64,000 nucleotides of DNA from Zanthoxylum bungeanum (GCA_019454045.1 SKCR01001863.1:159156-223155), one strand, 5' to 3'; positions 45,657 to 57,475 are shown, counted from the first letter of the stretch. Numbers and translations: made by a program. Notes: generated by a model not told the origin, from the letters alone.

Positions 45657-47930
45657 ATGGAAATGGAAGATTCCTCTTCTGATGCGATGATCAAGCCGAC
45701 AGCAACCAATTACTCCCTATGAAGGCCTCAGATGATAGATTATTTGCACTGTAAAGATCTGTTCGATGTGATCGAGGTGAAGGGAGTGAGACCAGATTAG
45801 CCAGTGGATCGGTCATAGTGTCTTCTATCACGTAGCACAGGATACAGATGCTACGAAATATGGATAAAAACGGAAGACATGTTCCAGGCCAAGACAGTTC
45901 GGAATAAAGCCCTGTTAATGATGCAAATGGTGAATTTGAAGCTACGGAGTGAAACTTCTGTTGCGGAACATACCAATGAGTTCTAGAGTCTAGTGAATCA
46001 ACTGTCTACAGTAGACAGGCAGCTGGGAGATGAAGTACAAGCCCACCTACTACTTAGTTCTCTTCCTAATAGTTGGGAGACATTGGTAGTTACTCTCAGT
46101 AATTCGACTCCAGAAGGCAAACTTACCATGCCTATAGTAAAAAATGTCTTGTCGAATGAAGAGTCCAGGAGAAAAGATGTTGGCTCAGAACAGACAGAAG
46201 CCTTCATCACAGAGACTCATGGAATACATTGAAGAAGAGAAAGAGATGGAGGCAGAAGCACAACCAGAGGTATATCCCCAGATGGAAAGAAGTCTACCTA
46301 TAAGTGCTACCATTGTGGTATAGAAGGCTTCTTAAAGAAGAATTACTGAAAATTACAATGAGAGTAGGGCCAAGGCAATCACCAGCCGAAGAATAATGAA
46401 AGAGAGACACTAGTTGTTATCCACAGAGATGTAGCAATATGCTTAATGTATGAAGAAACATGCCTTCACAACGCAACTTAAGATGTTGAGTGGGTGGTAG
46501 ATACTGCAGCATCCTACCATGTCACTCCTCATAGATTTCTTCACAACCTACAAAGTAGAAGACTTTAGTTCAGTGAAGATGAGAAATATCAATTTCTCTG
46601 GGATAGTAAGAATGGGTGATATTCAGTTGCAGACAAATGTCGGGTGTATATTAACCTTGAAGGATGCCCTGCATGTTCCAGAACTTCGGCTAAATATACT
46701 CTTGGGGATAGCCCTTGACAAACAGGGATATGACAGTCACTTCAGAAATGGCAATTGGAGAATGACAAAAGATGTCATGGTTGTCACCCGAGGACATGCT
46801 TGCGGCACATTATACAAGACTCGTGTGAAGATTTGTACAGAAAATCTCAATGTAGCTGAAAAAATGCTTCTCAAAATATGTGGAACCAGAGACTCTGTCA
46901 CATGAGTGAGAATGGCTTGTCTACCTTGACTAAGAAGGATCTTACCAAGGATGTTGCACTAGGTCTTTGCAACCACTACTTGTTTGTTAAGCAACACAGA
47001 GTCTCATTTAAATTCACTTCTATAAGAATATCATAATTCTTCGGTCTGGTGCACTGTGTTATTTGTGGTCCATTGGAGGTTGATTCACTGGCGGTAACAA
47101 GTATTTTCTGATTTTCATTGATGATGCTTCTCGAAAAATTTGGATGTATTTCCTGAAGACAAAAGATCAAGTCTTAGATCAGTTCAAGCAATTCCACGTC
47201 ATGGTAGAACGTGAAACAAATAAGAAGCTGAAATGCCTCTGCACAGACGATGGAGGCGAGTACAGTTCCAGATAATTTGATGCATACTGCAGGAGACACA
47301 ACATTCGACATGAGAGAACTATTCCACACACCCAACAGGATAATGGTGTAGCTGTAAGAATGAATCGCACCATTATAGAGAAAGTTAGAAGCATTAACAG
47401 GATGGCTAAGCTGCCAAAGCCATTCTGGGGATAAGTTGTTCATACCATCTACTACCTAATCAATATATCACCATTTGTATCGTTGAATTCTGAAATTCCG
47501 GAGAAAGTGTGATCTGGTAAGAATTCCTCATACTATCACCTTAGAGTATTTGGTTGTTTAGACGTTGCACATGTATCCAATGAGCTCATTCAGAAGCTCG
47601 ATGCAAGGACAACTTCATGTATATTCCTAGGCGATGAAGATGAAGAATTTGGATACATACTATGAGATCCGAATGAAAAGATAGTCACCATAAGCCATGA
47701 TGTAGAGTTTCTTGAAGACCGGAAAATTGAAGACATTGAAAAGCCCAATATGTCTTCCAATTCCAGTGTCGACAGAAATCCAGACCCACCACCAGCACAA
47801 TTGGCTACAGATAGGGTGCACGATGAAATTCTAGAAGCAGAAGTAGAGGAGGAAAATGAGGATGTCGAGCAGGAGGAGACACAACTTGTTCCATCATAAG
47901 TTACAAAAGAGAGTGTTGAGTAGTGGGAGC
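45657..47930 (+). pseudogene. gag-protease-integrase remains of Copia-1
   Basis: The start at 45657 (MEMEDSSSDAM) leads into a UBN2-type gag (LLSSLPNSWETLVVTLSNS at about 46045). A degenerate knuckle follows (YKCYHCGIEGFLKKNY, which has lost the His and the last Cys), then WVVDTAASYHVT at about 46493, the protease active-site region with Asp-Thr-Ala instead of Asp-Ser/Thr-Gly. Integrase follows in several frames (LDSLAV.., then FFHIPNRIM-like remains around 47300). There are at least ten stops and frameshifts, so the copy is old. Confidence 0.75.
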
Positions 47931-48149
47931 TGCAACCAGCTTTAGTACAGCTACAAGATCATTCACAGATTTGGATAATTATATACTTCATGAAACCAGT
48001 GGTCCTCAGACAAGAAGATCTGAGCGAGGCATGATTCCATCAACCAGATATCTGGGAGCCGAATATATTCTGCTTATTGATGAGAGGGAGCCAGAGAGTT
48101 TCCACAAGGTAAAAAGACACCGAGGATCAAATAGGTGAAGAAAACATGG

Positions 48150-48345
48150 CAGCAGAACTATACAGAGACATAGTGAAGCGAAACTATACAAAGACACAGT
48201 ATAATAGTACTGTGCAAAGACAAAGTGAAGTGTATTATACAGAGACATGGCATAAAAATTCTTTACAGAGACACAACATAAGAGTACTGTGCAGAGACAC
48301 AGTGAAGTGTTGTGCAGAGACAAGGCGGACATGTCAATAAAGGTA
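48150..48345 (+). repeat. Degenerate tandem repeat replacing RT in Copia-1
   Basis: Iterations of approximately tgtgcagagacacagtgaag, with tacagagaca variants, run through this stretch. A single diverged version (gctgtgcagagacatagc) also occurs downstream at about 48367 within codons reading LELCRDIARI, the pol C-terminus. Confidence 0.75.
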
Positions 48346-48435
48346 GACAATCGGGACAAGTTAGAGCTGTGCAGAGACATAGCTAGGATAACTGTCAGAT
48401 GAAGATTGTTTCGGATGCAGCTGAAGGGGGAGAAT

Positions 48436-48806
48436 TGTAATGTATCTAGCTGCCACCTTCTACCATTTCTGCACCAAGCCAAACCACTTTAGGTGGTGTT
48501 TGAAAAATTGAGAAAACATCCAAGGAACTTTATGTGCAACTTTGAAAATGATGGAAGATTACAAGTTAACTTTAGGTGGATTACTATTGCTCTGTTGACA
48601 AATTTGAGCATATATTTTTCTATATATAGGGAGCTTGGTTGTAAGCTCAATGCACCACAAAATTGCAAGCTTTATGGTAAGAGAGTTTGGAGAGTATAGA
48701 GAGTGAAGGTTTTTTGTAATTTTAAATACTTCGTAATTTTATTCTTGTAAATAATTGAGATTCAATTTTTCCTTCAAAAACACTTTAGAGTGATCAGAGA
48801 ATCACA
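48436..48806 (+). repeat. 3' LTR of Copia-1
   Basis: 371 bp from TGTAATGTATCTAGC to GAATCACA, preceded by the PPT gaagggggagaat. Confidence 0.82.
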
Positions 48807-49810
48807 ATATTTTTTAGATTTATAAAAAATAAAAATAAAAATAAAATATTTATGATACCAATATTACATGGCAAAATAAATTTTAGCCACCCATATAAAA
48901 AATCCTGCATCGACCACAATGCTTGCAATTCGTCTACTATGTCTAATGTAAACTATAAAAGCATCACATGAACAATCAACCTGCTCATCCGGCTTTACAG
49001 TGCATAAATGTTTGTATGCAAAACGGAAATAGTTGAACAATTACTCATCCTCTTACGTGTAGTTGGGAACTCTTATGTCACAAGTCACCAGTGTTTACTG
49101 AGCCATCAAAGATGGTCATAAATTTACCAACATGCTAAAGTTCCTTGAACCAAAATTATGCAGCTTCTGGGTTTGCCTGCGACAAAGAGAATGATGTTGT
49201 TACTATAATTTGACATGTAAGAGGAAAACAAACCTTCCGCATAGCAGACTAGTTACTATACATGTATATAATTGGTCTATTCTTCTTCATTTGCACCAAA
49301 TTACAATTTACTGTATCGCATTTGCTTCTCATAAAACTAGACTTAATTAGCTGAAACTATACTTCATTACATACATCCGGACACAATCGAAATTGCACCA
49401 AAATCACAGTAAACAAAATACCCTTCTTTCATTTTCTTTTTCCTTTTCTAAAGAGAACACAAAGTGATTTTTTTTTTGGGAAAAAAGTCAACATGAATCA
49501 CTTTTTCATTTTAATTTCTTTCAAAAAAAATCTTATTATTTGGTTGAACTTCACAAAATAAGGTGGAAGGGGGAAGTAGATTCCTAGATTGGGTTATTTA
49601 GTTAATCGGGTTCATTGTAGGCTCATGCCAAATACACTGGCCATTTTTATCAGCAAACCAGTCACCATAAATTGAACTAGAATGGTACCAATTCCAGTTT
49701 TAATCCAAATCAGCAATGCTACAAGAACTTTGTCCATAAGTATTGAATTAACACTAACTTGTAGCATAGTATCAAGCACAAACATACCCAGTTGCAGATT
49801 CACATATGAC
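48807..49810. other. Intergenic; one unexplained short open stretch
   Basis: AT-rich DNA with no clear gene. On the minus strand 49612-49803 is open in one frame, and a second frame ends YGDWFADKNGQCIWHEPTMN, which looks protein-like. I could not identify it or find flanking exons, so it may be a gene fragment. Confidence 0.35.
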
Positions 49811-49825
49811 CAATTCTTAACATTT

Positions 49826-50080
49826 TTTTGATAACCGGGGTGTCCGGGCCAGCTTACGTGTACCTCGACTAATCCCCGGGATCTGTGCTCCGTGCCCTCA
49901 GAAGTTTCTCAACATAGATCAAGGTAAGTCTCTAGTTTTTTACACTAGGGGGTCTAGTTTTTTACACTAGGGGGCATGGCCCCAAGGAAATGCATCAAGT
50001 GGATTCGAACCTTACACTTAAGATGGAGCAAACGACTCATGCCCAAGCCTTTTACCATTGAGGCAACCCCTTGAAGTTGT
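49826..50080 (-). mobile_element. Au-like SINE (15-bp TSD)
   Basis: On the minus strand it begins with a tRNA-derived head (GGGGTTGCCTCAATGGTAA; box B GGTTCGAATCC at 50011-50001). It ends with gattagtcgaggt, aagctggcccggacaccc and a short A-rich tail. These end phrases are those of the plant Au SINE family. The perfect direct repeat CAATTCTTAACATTT flanks it (49811-49825 and 50081-50095). An internal 21-bp unit (ctagttttttacactagggg) is duplicated at about 49933-49975. Confidence 0.88.
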
Positions 50081-50304
50081 CAATTCTTAACATTTGCTTT
50101 CCTTTTTTGGGGGTATTTTAATGGCTAAATCACACTTGCACTCACAATGCAAAACCAAATGACATATTTTACCAAACAATAAGAATATCCTTATAATCTT
50201 ATATATTCATTTACTGTAATTGATGTACAAGGCAAATTTGACAACAATTTCTCATGAAGCTCTCACTAAAACACATTAATTATGCAATCATCCATAATTA
50301 GCCA

Positions 50305-50638
50305 TGTTAATGAAGCTCATTACAGTAAGATGGTTGTTAGATACAGTAAGATGGTTGTTAGATACAGTAAGAAGCAAGTGTAGCATGTACTAGATCAGCT
50401 AACCATCAGTCCTAGTTAGCAGATATAGTTATACAACTTCCAAAGTTAGTCATATGATTGGTTGAGCTTGTATAGTTAGTTACAGATCTATAATTAATAT
50501 AAATGATTATATACATTGTATAAGGCAATGAGTAGATATTGAGAATTCTATAGAAAAATAAAAATTTCAGTTCACAAACTTTCTCTGTTAATTTTCTTAA
50601 GAAACAAACAATAGTTTCTTCTTCATTACACTTTCTCA
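50305..50638 (+). repeat. 5' LTR of Copia-3
   Basis: 334 bp from TGTTAATGAAGC to CACTTTCTCA, identified by the adjoining PBS. A short unit (agatggttgttagatacagta) is repeated near its left end. Confidence 0.65.
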
Positions 50639-50640
50639 CT

Positions 50641-50652
50641 TGGTATCAGAGC
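50641..50652 (+). other. Primer-binding site of Copia-3 (initiator tRNA-Met)
   Basis: A perfect TGGTATCAGAGC, two bases after the LTR. Confidence 0.9.
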
Positions 50653-50663
50653 TAGCAGTATTC

Positions 50664-53100
50664 ATGACGAATATTAATCACAATGCTAATATTGCATCTT
50701 CTCTCAATAATCCTCATGTTGCAAGAAACACAACATACTCCATTAATAACCTAGCAATCAACAATCAAAGTCCTGCGAATCTGTCATTCACCTTTAGGAA
50801 TCCTATCAAGCTTGATAGATCCAATTATATTATTTGAATGGCACAAGTACTTGCTTCAATTTAAGGCAACAGACTTGAGAAATTCATTGATGGAAGCAGC
50901 AAATCACCTCCTAGGTTTATGACAAGACAATATGGATCTTATGAAGCAGTAGAACAAATTATTGAGAATCCAGATTACCAGATCTAGACGTCACATGATC
51001 AGATTCTTCTTGGATGGCTGTTATCTTCAATGAGTGAAGGTATACTTAGATTTGTGTTAAATTTCACTAATTCATATGATGTGTGGCTATCTCTAGCTAA
51101 ACAATTTGGAACTCAATCACAAGCCAAAGTTATGAATCTTAGATCACTGCTTACCTCAATTAAAAAAATGGCCTGAACATTACTAATTATTGCTTAAAGA
51201 TGAAAAATATCAGTGACAACCTTACAGCAGCAGTCAGTCTGATAATTGAAAAAAATCTAATAATGCATATTCTTGATGGATTAGATACTGACTATATAGC
51301 ACATGTTACTTATATTACCGGAAAAACAAGTGTTGATGAGATGAATTTTGATGTTGTGTATGTTATGTTGTTGAATTATGAAGATAGACTAGAGAAAAGT
51401 CAACTGACTATTTTTAATATAGCCAGAGGAAATTTTGAAGCAAACTTTGTTCGAAATAGATGTGGCTTTAGAAGAAACGATAGATGTGGTAGTTTTGTTG
51501 GTTTTAATGCTCCAAGAGGCAGTGCTAGTAACTGGAATAGTAACTCTGGAATGAATAGAAATAATTTTTATGGTTATTTCACTGGAGGAAGTCACGAGAA
51601 TTTTGGTGGAAACTGGATTGGAAACACATGACAACAAATGATGAATCCAATGACAATCCACGATAGAGGAAAAAATCCACATATTGCTGGTCAGTACCTG
51701 TTTGCAAACAACTTTGGAGGCAATATGAAAAGGCTTCAAAGTGCTTACAGTAGCAATTAATAACCTACTTGTCAGATTTGTAACAAAACAAGCCATACTG
51801 CAAATGTATACTGTAATCTTGAAGAATTCATTGCTTCTGGTGCTTACAGATCTCCTCCTAACAAAAACAATGTTGTGTTCTTAGCTAACATGGATAATGT
51901 CAACAACTTTCCTCCGGATAGCAATTGGTATCTTTATATTGGAGCCACTCATCATCTAACTAACAACATGGAGAACTTGCAAATGGCAAAACCTTTCTCA
52001 ACTAACTGCAAGCTCATATTTGGTAATAGAGTTAGTCTTAATATTGGAAGAGACATTATTAAATCCTTTTGTTCTCAACATTTTATTATACTTAATGAGG
52101 GAGAGGAATTTTATTCACAAAATAAGATATGTTATTTCCCTTTCTTGTTGAGGATGCTTTTTCCTTTTTAGTTGCTACTTGTACATTTAATTACTAAAAA
52201 TCTTATCAGTATCTCAAAACTAACTCAAGATAATAATGTAATTGTTGAGTTTTCACATGGATTCTGTTTTGTGAAGGACAAAAGGCAAGGGAAAGTTCTG
52301 CTGCAGGGTAAGATTGAAAATGGTCTTTACAAGCTAGTTATTCTCAACAAGACTCAAAGATCTTCATTTCTTCAAAGTCCTGTAACCCAGTAGAAGTCTT
52401 ATTCATCATTGTCTATATTTTCAATTGTTTATAATATTGTATGTTAAATATTGTTGATTCCAAAAATAATGATAACTTTAGAATTGCTATTTTGCATAGA
52501 AGGATAGGTCATTCTAATGCTTCTATTCTTAAATACATTATTAAATCCTGTAATATCTATTCTTCTGTAAATACTAATCTGTTGTATGATTTCTATGATG
52601 CATGTAAAATAGGCAAGATGCACAGATTTCATTTTCCTGTTACATACATTAAAACTCAACATCCTATTGAACTTATCCATATTGATTTATGTGGGCCTGG
52701 TCATATTTCTTCAACCAGTGGATACAAAAATATTATCTTAGCATGGAAGATGATTTCACTAGACATACGTGGATACTTTCTTTAAAATTGAAGTCTGAAG
52801 CCCTAAATATATTTAAAACCTTCAAACTGCAAGTTGAAAAGTACTTTGATAGGTCTATTAAGGTGATACAATTTGATTGGGGTGGTGAATTTAGACATTT
52901 TGAACAGTTTCTTAGTGCCATGGTATTCTTTTTAGACATTCATATCCGTATACATAATTAAATTGGACCTGTAGAAAGGAAGCATAGGCATATAGTTGAA
53001 TTGTGATTAATCATTCTTGATTAAGCCAAAATATCTTTTCAATTTTGGCGGGAGGCCTTTCCCTCTTCTGTTTACCTTATAAATAGGTTTCCAAGACCAT
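50664..53100 (+). pseudogene. gag-protease-integrase remains of Copia-3
   Basis: The gag begins about MTNINHNANIASSLNNPH and contains the LTR-element phrase FRNPIKLDRSNYII. The UBN2 part follows (MHILDGLDTDYIAHVTYITG, then LLNYEDRLEKSQLTI) and then a Gly/Asn-rich tail. The protease region reads WYLYIGATHHLTNN, with Tyr-Ile where Asp-Ser/Thr is expected. The pre-integrase zinc segment (LHRRIGHSNASILKYII ... YDACKIGKMHRFHF) and the integrase phrase IDLCGPGHISSTSGYK follow. Frameshifts and stops are present throughout. Confidence 0.8.
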
Positions 53101-53107
53101 TGTTTAA

Positions 53108-54920
53108 CATGTAGTTGAAAAAAGGCTTCTCAAAATCTGTAAAACCAGAGACTCGGTCACATGTGTGAGAGATGGGGTTATCCTGACCAAGAAGGAGCTT
53201 ACCAAGGATGTTGCATTAGGTCTTTGCAACCGTTATTTATTTGGTAAATAACACAGAGTCTCGTTTAAATTCTCTTCAAAAAGAATATCAGTTGCTCAGT
53301 CTAGGGCACTTTGATGTGTGTGGTCCCTTGAAGGTTGATTCAATAGGTGGTAATAAGTATTTCCTGACTTTCATTGATGATGGTTCTCAGAAAGTGTGGG
53401 TGTATTTCATCAAGAAAAATGATCAGGTTATGGATTAGTTCAAGTTGTTCCACACCATGGTAGAGCGTGAAATATGGAAGAAGTTGAAGTGTCTCCGCAC
53501 AGACGATGGAGGCGAGTAAAATTCCAGAGAGTTCAATGCCTATTGTAGGAGATATGGCATTTGACATGAGATAATTATTCGACGTACCTCACAACATAAT
53601 AGTGTTGCTGAAAGAATGAACTGCTCTATTATGGAGAAAAGTCAGAAGGATGATCAGTATGGCTAAACTACTAAAATCATTCTGGGGAGAAGCTGTTCAT
53701 ACCGCTGCTACCTGATCAACATATCACCATCTGTACCATTGGATTTTGAGATTCCGGATAAAGTGTGGTATGGCAAGAATCTCTCCTACTTTCACTTAAG
53801 AGTATTCAATTGTTTAGTTGTTGCACATGTATTCAAGGAGTTCAGGCAGAAGCTCGATGCAAGGACAACTCCATGTATATTCATAGGCTATGGAGATGAA
53901 GAATTTGGATACATATTATGGTATCCGAAGGAAAATATGATCATCTGAAATCGGGATGTAGAGTTTCTTGAAGATCGGATAATTGAAGATATTGAAAAGC
54001 TTATGATGTCTTCCAATTTCATTGCCGACGGAAATTCAAACCCCAGCACAATTGACCACAGATATGGTGCATGATGAAATTCAAGAAGCAGAACTAGAGG
54101 AGGCAGATGAGGATATTCAATAGGGGGAGACACATCCCGCTCCATCGGAAGCTAAAAAAGATAGTGCTAAGTAGTGGAGCAGCAACCTACTTCACAAGAG
54201 GCTACATAATCATCCACAGATTTGGATGATGACAGACCCTCAAACCAGTAGACCTCAAATAAAAAAATATGAGCGAGGAAGATTCCATCAACCAGATATC
54301 TAAGATCCTAATATATTTTGCTTACTGATGAAGAGCCAGAGAGTTTCCCACAAGGCAAGAAGTCGCTAGGAATAAATAGGTGAAGAAACAAGATATCGAA
54401 ATTGTTCTGTGCAAAGACACAGCAAGAGAGTATTGTGCAGAGACACAGTGAAGTGTGTTGTGCAGAGACACAACCGACATGTCAACAAAAGTGGTCAATC
54501 GGGACAAGCCAAAGCTGTGTAGAGACATAGTCAGGATAGCTATCAGATCAAAAATTATTTTGGATGTAGCTGGAGAGAGAGAATTGTAGTTTCCAACTGC
54601 ATGCAAGGTGGCATGTATTGCCAACCACCATTACAAGCATCCAAACCACCATTAGGTGGAGTTTGGGTGTGAACTATTTATTTGTTAATAATTTGAGTCA
54701 TGCTTTGACTATAAATTGAGAGTTCAAACCATCCACAATAATAAGCTTCAAGTAAAAGAACTTAGCATGTAAGCTCCAAGTAAGATAACTTAAAAAGTGT
54801 AAACAGAGTGTGAGATTTTTATTTGTACAAATTTTGTAATATTTGTAAATTTCATTCAAGTAGTAGTAGATAGTATTTATTTTTACTTACAAAACATTAT
54901 TCAGTGATCAGAGAATCACA
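53108..54920 (+). mobile_element. Copia-2: 3' part of an RT-less copia element related to Copia-1
   Basis: From 53108 the sequence follows Copia-1 from about 46853 (GTAGxTGAAAAAA, cttctcaaaatctg). It gives integrase (LGHFDVCGPLKVDSIGGNKYF, FLTFIDDGSQKVWVYFIKK), then RPQIKKYERGRFHQPDI and the same loss of RT seen in Copia-1. The gagacacagtgaagtg repeat, a PPT (ggagagagagaat) and an LTR (54585-54920) follow. The LTR is only distantly similar to that of Copia-1. Confidence 0.8.
54585..54920 (+). repeat. 3' LTR of Copia-2
   Basis: 336 bp from TGTAGTTTCCAACTGC to GAATCACA. It ends with the phrase cagtgatcagagaatcacaa, shared with the Copia-1 LTR. Confidence 0.75.
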
Positions 54921-55429
54921 ACACTTCTTTCATTTATTTGATGTCTGTGTATTAAAGAAATATTCTGCAATATTGAATTAATAGCAACCAATAGCATCAC
55001 AAATTCTGAATTTGCAATTGACAACATGTATTTAAAGAAATATTTTACTTAATGCCCCACATCTAATTATTACATTTGATGCGTTATGTGGCACTTCTAT
55101 TATTTATCACAAAATCTATTTTTTGAAACTTAAAATCTATTATTTTTTCAATAGACATTTAATTAAATAATTTAAGATACAACTTTACCACAATATTAGA
55201 ATTCTATGAGTGATTTTTTTTAGATTTTTCGTCCCAAAATAATGTATGTTACTTGGTTATAAATCCATAAAGAATTCATCAATTCATTTTAATAATAAAT
55301 ATTAAACATATGTATTGATAAAAAATATTATAAATTAAACAAAAATAAATCATGAATGTTAAAGAGATCATGCAAACATTCTGACACGATATTAAAGAGA
55401 TCATGCAAACATCATGAATGTTAAAGAGA
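54921..55429. other. Intergenic, AT-rich, no gene seen
   Basis: A spacer with two close direct repeats (atgttaaagagatcatgcaaac type, near 55348-55425). No ORF of note. Confidence 0.5.
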
Positions 55430-56579
55430 TCTTGTCAGAAACAAATACAAACCCGAGACCGAGTTCTTGCGAATATCTGGAACATGCAAACATTCTTATA
55501 TGTAAGCTCTGTTCCGGATATCATTTTCAGAACCAATGTGCCTTGTCTAACAAACTCTAGAGGTAGACAAATTTCCAATAATCAGATAATCACCACTATC
55601 AACCTTCTGACACGATGAAAACATCTTGCTATGAGCACAGATATGACGAGTAGTCTCATTGTCTACCCTTCATTCTCTCGGATTCCCAACCAAGTTGGTT
55701 TCAGTTACCACTGCTGAGAGGTTGATTTCTGAAATCTCATCAGTTAACTACTAATATTCAGTGACATAGGCCTCATCGCCCTTGTCCTGAGATTTCTTAT
55801 TTCTGCAGTCCTTTGTTATATGACCGCTTTTTCCACAGTTGTAGCAATTCCCTTTGAACTTCTTGTTTGCTTGGGAAGAATCAGCTCCACTGTTCTCTCT
55901 CTTCTTGCTACTTTTTCCATCCTCAACGATGTTAGCCTTAGACTTCATAGTCTTGTAGCTGGTCTTTTCGGACATCCTGTTGTCCTCTTCGATTCTCAAT
56001 CAAACTGCAAGGTCTTTAAGGCTCATCTGCTTCTTTTTGTGTTTCAGATAGCTCCTGAAGTCCTTCCATGATGGGGGCAACTTTTCAATAATGATGGCAA
56101 CTTGAAACGTCTCACAGAATTTCATACCTTCATCCAGTATTTCATGAATGATCAACTGCAGTTCACCTAACTGAGACATCACCATCCTTGAATCTACCAT
56201 ATTGCAGTCCATAAACCTACCCACGATAAATTTCTTTTGTCTAGCATCCTCGATTTTGTACTTCTTTTCGAAAGATTCGCAGAGACTCTTCGTAGAAGAC
56301 ATGCCTTAGTACACGTTGTACATGGTATTGTCAAGTCCACCCAAAAGGTAGATCTTGCATAGGAAGTCGCCAGACAACCATGTCTCTTCTCGCAGTTCCT
56401 TAGCTTTTTCCGATTCACCCTCCACAGGATCCGGAGGATCTTTGAGGAACTTAACCAACTGTAAAATTGGCAGGTAGAATAATATTTTGTTCTGCCGCTG
56501 TTTGAAGTTTGTCCCACCAAACTTTTTCGATTTTTCTCCATGAGAGACCGGTACTATGATGTTTCCTTTAGCCATATGT
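55430..56579 (-). pseudogene. Copia-4: gag and protease remains
   Basis: The frame starts MAKGNIIVPVSHGEKSKKFGG (56579), followed by WLSGDFLCKIYLLGGLDNTMYNVY and, after a stop, SSTKSLCESFEKKYKIEDAR and IEKLPPSWKDFRSYLKHKKK. This is a UBN2-type copia gag. It continues into a complete zinc knuckle CYNCGKSGHITKDC (C-x2-C-x4-H-x4-C). Further left a degenerate protease site reads VDNETTRHICAHSKMF, then VPDIRKNSVSG, where the element breaks off. Three or more stops interrupt the gag. Confidence 0.85.
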
Positions 56580-57184
56580 AACCGGAAAATCAATATGGGT
56601 CAATAAGTCTACAAAAGACAAATTACAAAACGATCAACAAATGACCTTGTTCAAAGTGATGTACTAGGTAACCACTTGTTGTTCTATTGGATGATGGTTC
56701 CAATAAACACAAGTCCTTGAATTTTAGCTAAAGATTCTTTAGAAAAATGAATAAACGAATATTCCCAGATGACGAGGAGGGTCCGGAGTAACCACTTAAA
56801 TCCCTGACCACTTAGGCTCTTATCGCATTTTTGATAGAATATTTTTTAAATATTTTTTCAATAGGATCTCTTAGCATTTCAAACCTAAAACTACACTTAT
56901 TCAATAGCATAGACAATATACGATATGTGTAGATATGTGTAAGTGTTAATCAAGATTGGATGGAATTTCTTGTGTATGATTACACTTTAAATTCTCACCC
57001 AAGTATGCAACACTCAATCAATTTCAACTTTATTAATATATGTATGCTTGTGATAACTGAACAACCTAATAATAACTTAAATCTATACTACCAAGATTAA
57101 TGTGTTTCAGTATATGATTTACTAAGTTAATATTAATATAATTTAGCAGTTTACAATAATTCCAGGACTATTTTGTTAGTGTCG

Positions 57185-57475
57185 CGCTCGTATCTACATT
57201 CGAACGAGACTGTCCAGTGTGTGTACGTTCGTGTTGCGTTTGATAACGAGTCCAAACGAAGTGTTTCCAGAGAGTTCACGTTCGTATAGCTTTCGAAAAT
57301 GAGTTCGAACGGAATGATTCCAGAGAGTTTGCGTTCGAGTTGCGTTTAGGACACGTTCGAACGTTTCTAGGCAGAAGGCTTGCGTTTGAGTGGCGTTTGA
57401 ATACGCGTTTGAACGTTCATACGAAATTTCAGATTTAAGCCTTCGCGTTCGTCGGGCGTTCGAACACCCTACGGG
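57185..57475. repeat. Degenerate repeat rich in CGTTCGAAC/GCGTTTGA
   Basis: About five imperfect ~60-70-bp units, each with variants of gttcgaacg and ttgcgtttgag. Single occurrences are near-palindromic. Confidence 0.65.

Larger units (their letters stand above)
44649..48806 (+). mobile_element. Copia-1: Ty1/copia element lacking most of RT/RNase H
   Basis: LTRs lie at 44649-45028 and 48436-48806, a Met-type PBS-like site (TGGTGTCAGTAGC) after the left one and a PPT (gaagggggagaat) before the right one. The interior shows degenerate gag, protease and integrase. The frame then jumps from the RRSERGMIPSTRYLG region at the integrase/RT border to a tandem repeat and a pol C-terminal remnant. The flanking 5 bp (atttt and atatt) are not identical. 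The element begins about 640 bp upstream of the SBPase start codon. Confidence 0.82.
50305..53107 (+). mobile_element. Copia-3: 5' LTR, gag, protease and integrase of a copia element, 3' part missing
   Basis: An LTR (50305-50638) is followed by a perfect TGGTATCAGAGC PBS (50641-50652). Gag, protease and integrase follow with several frameshifts. It stops within integrase after YLINRFPRPLF and is joined at about 53107 to a second copia element of another family. The matching 3' LTR is not in the window. Confidence 0.8.

Noticed and set aside
48006..48482. 158-aa minus ORF rich in Leu, Ser and Cys
   Set aside because: It is the antisense of the gagacacagtg tandem repeat in Copia-1 and only reflects the repeat.
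44644..48811. Target-site duplication for Copia-1
   Set aside because: atttt versus atatt differ by one base and are AT-rich, so chance is likely. The exact LTR ends are also uncertain by a few bases.
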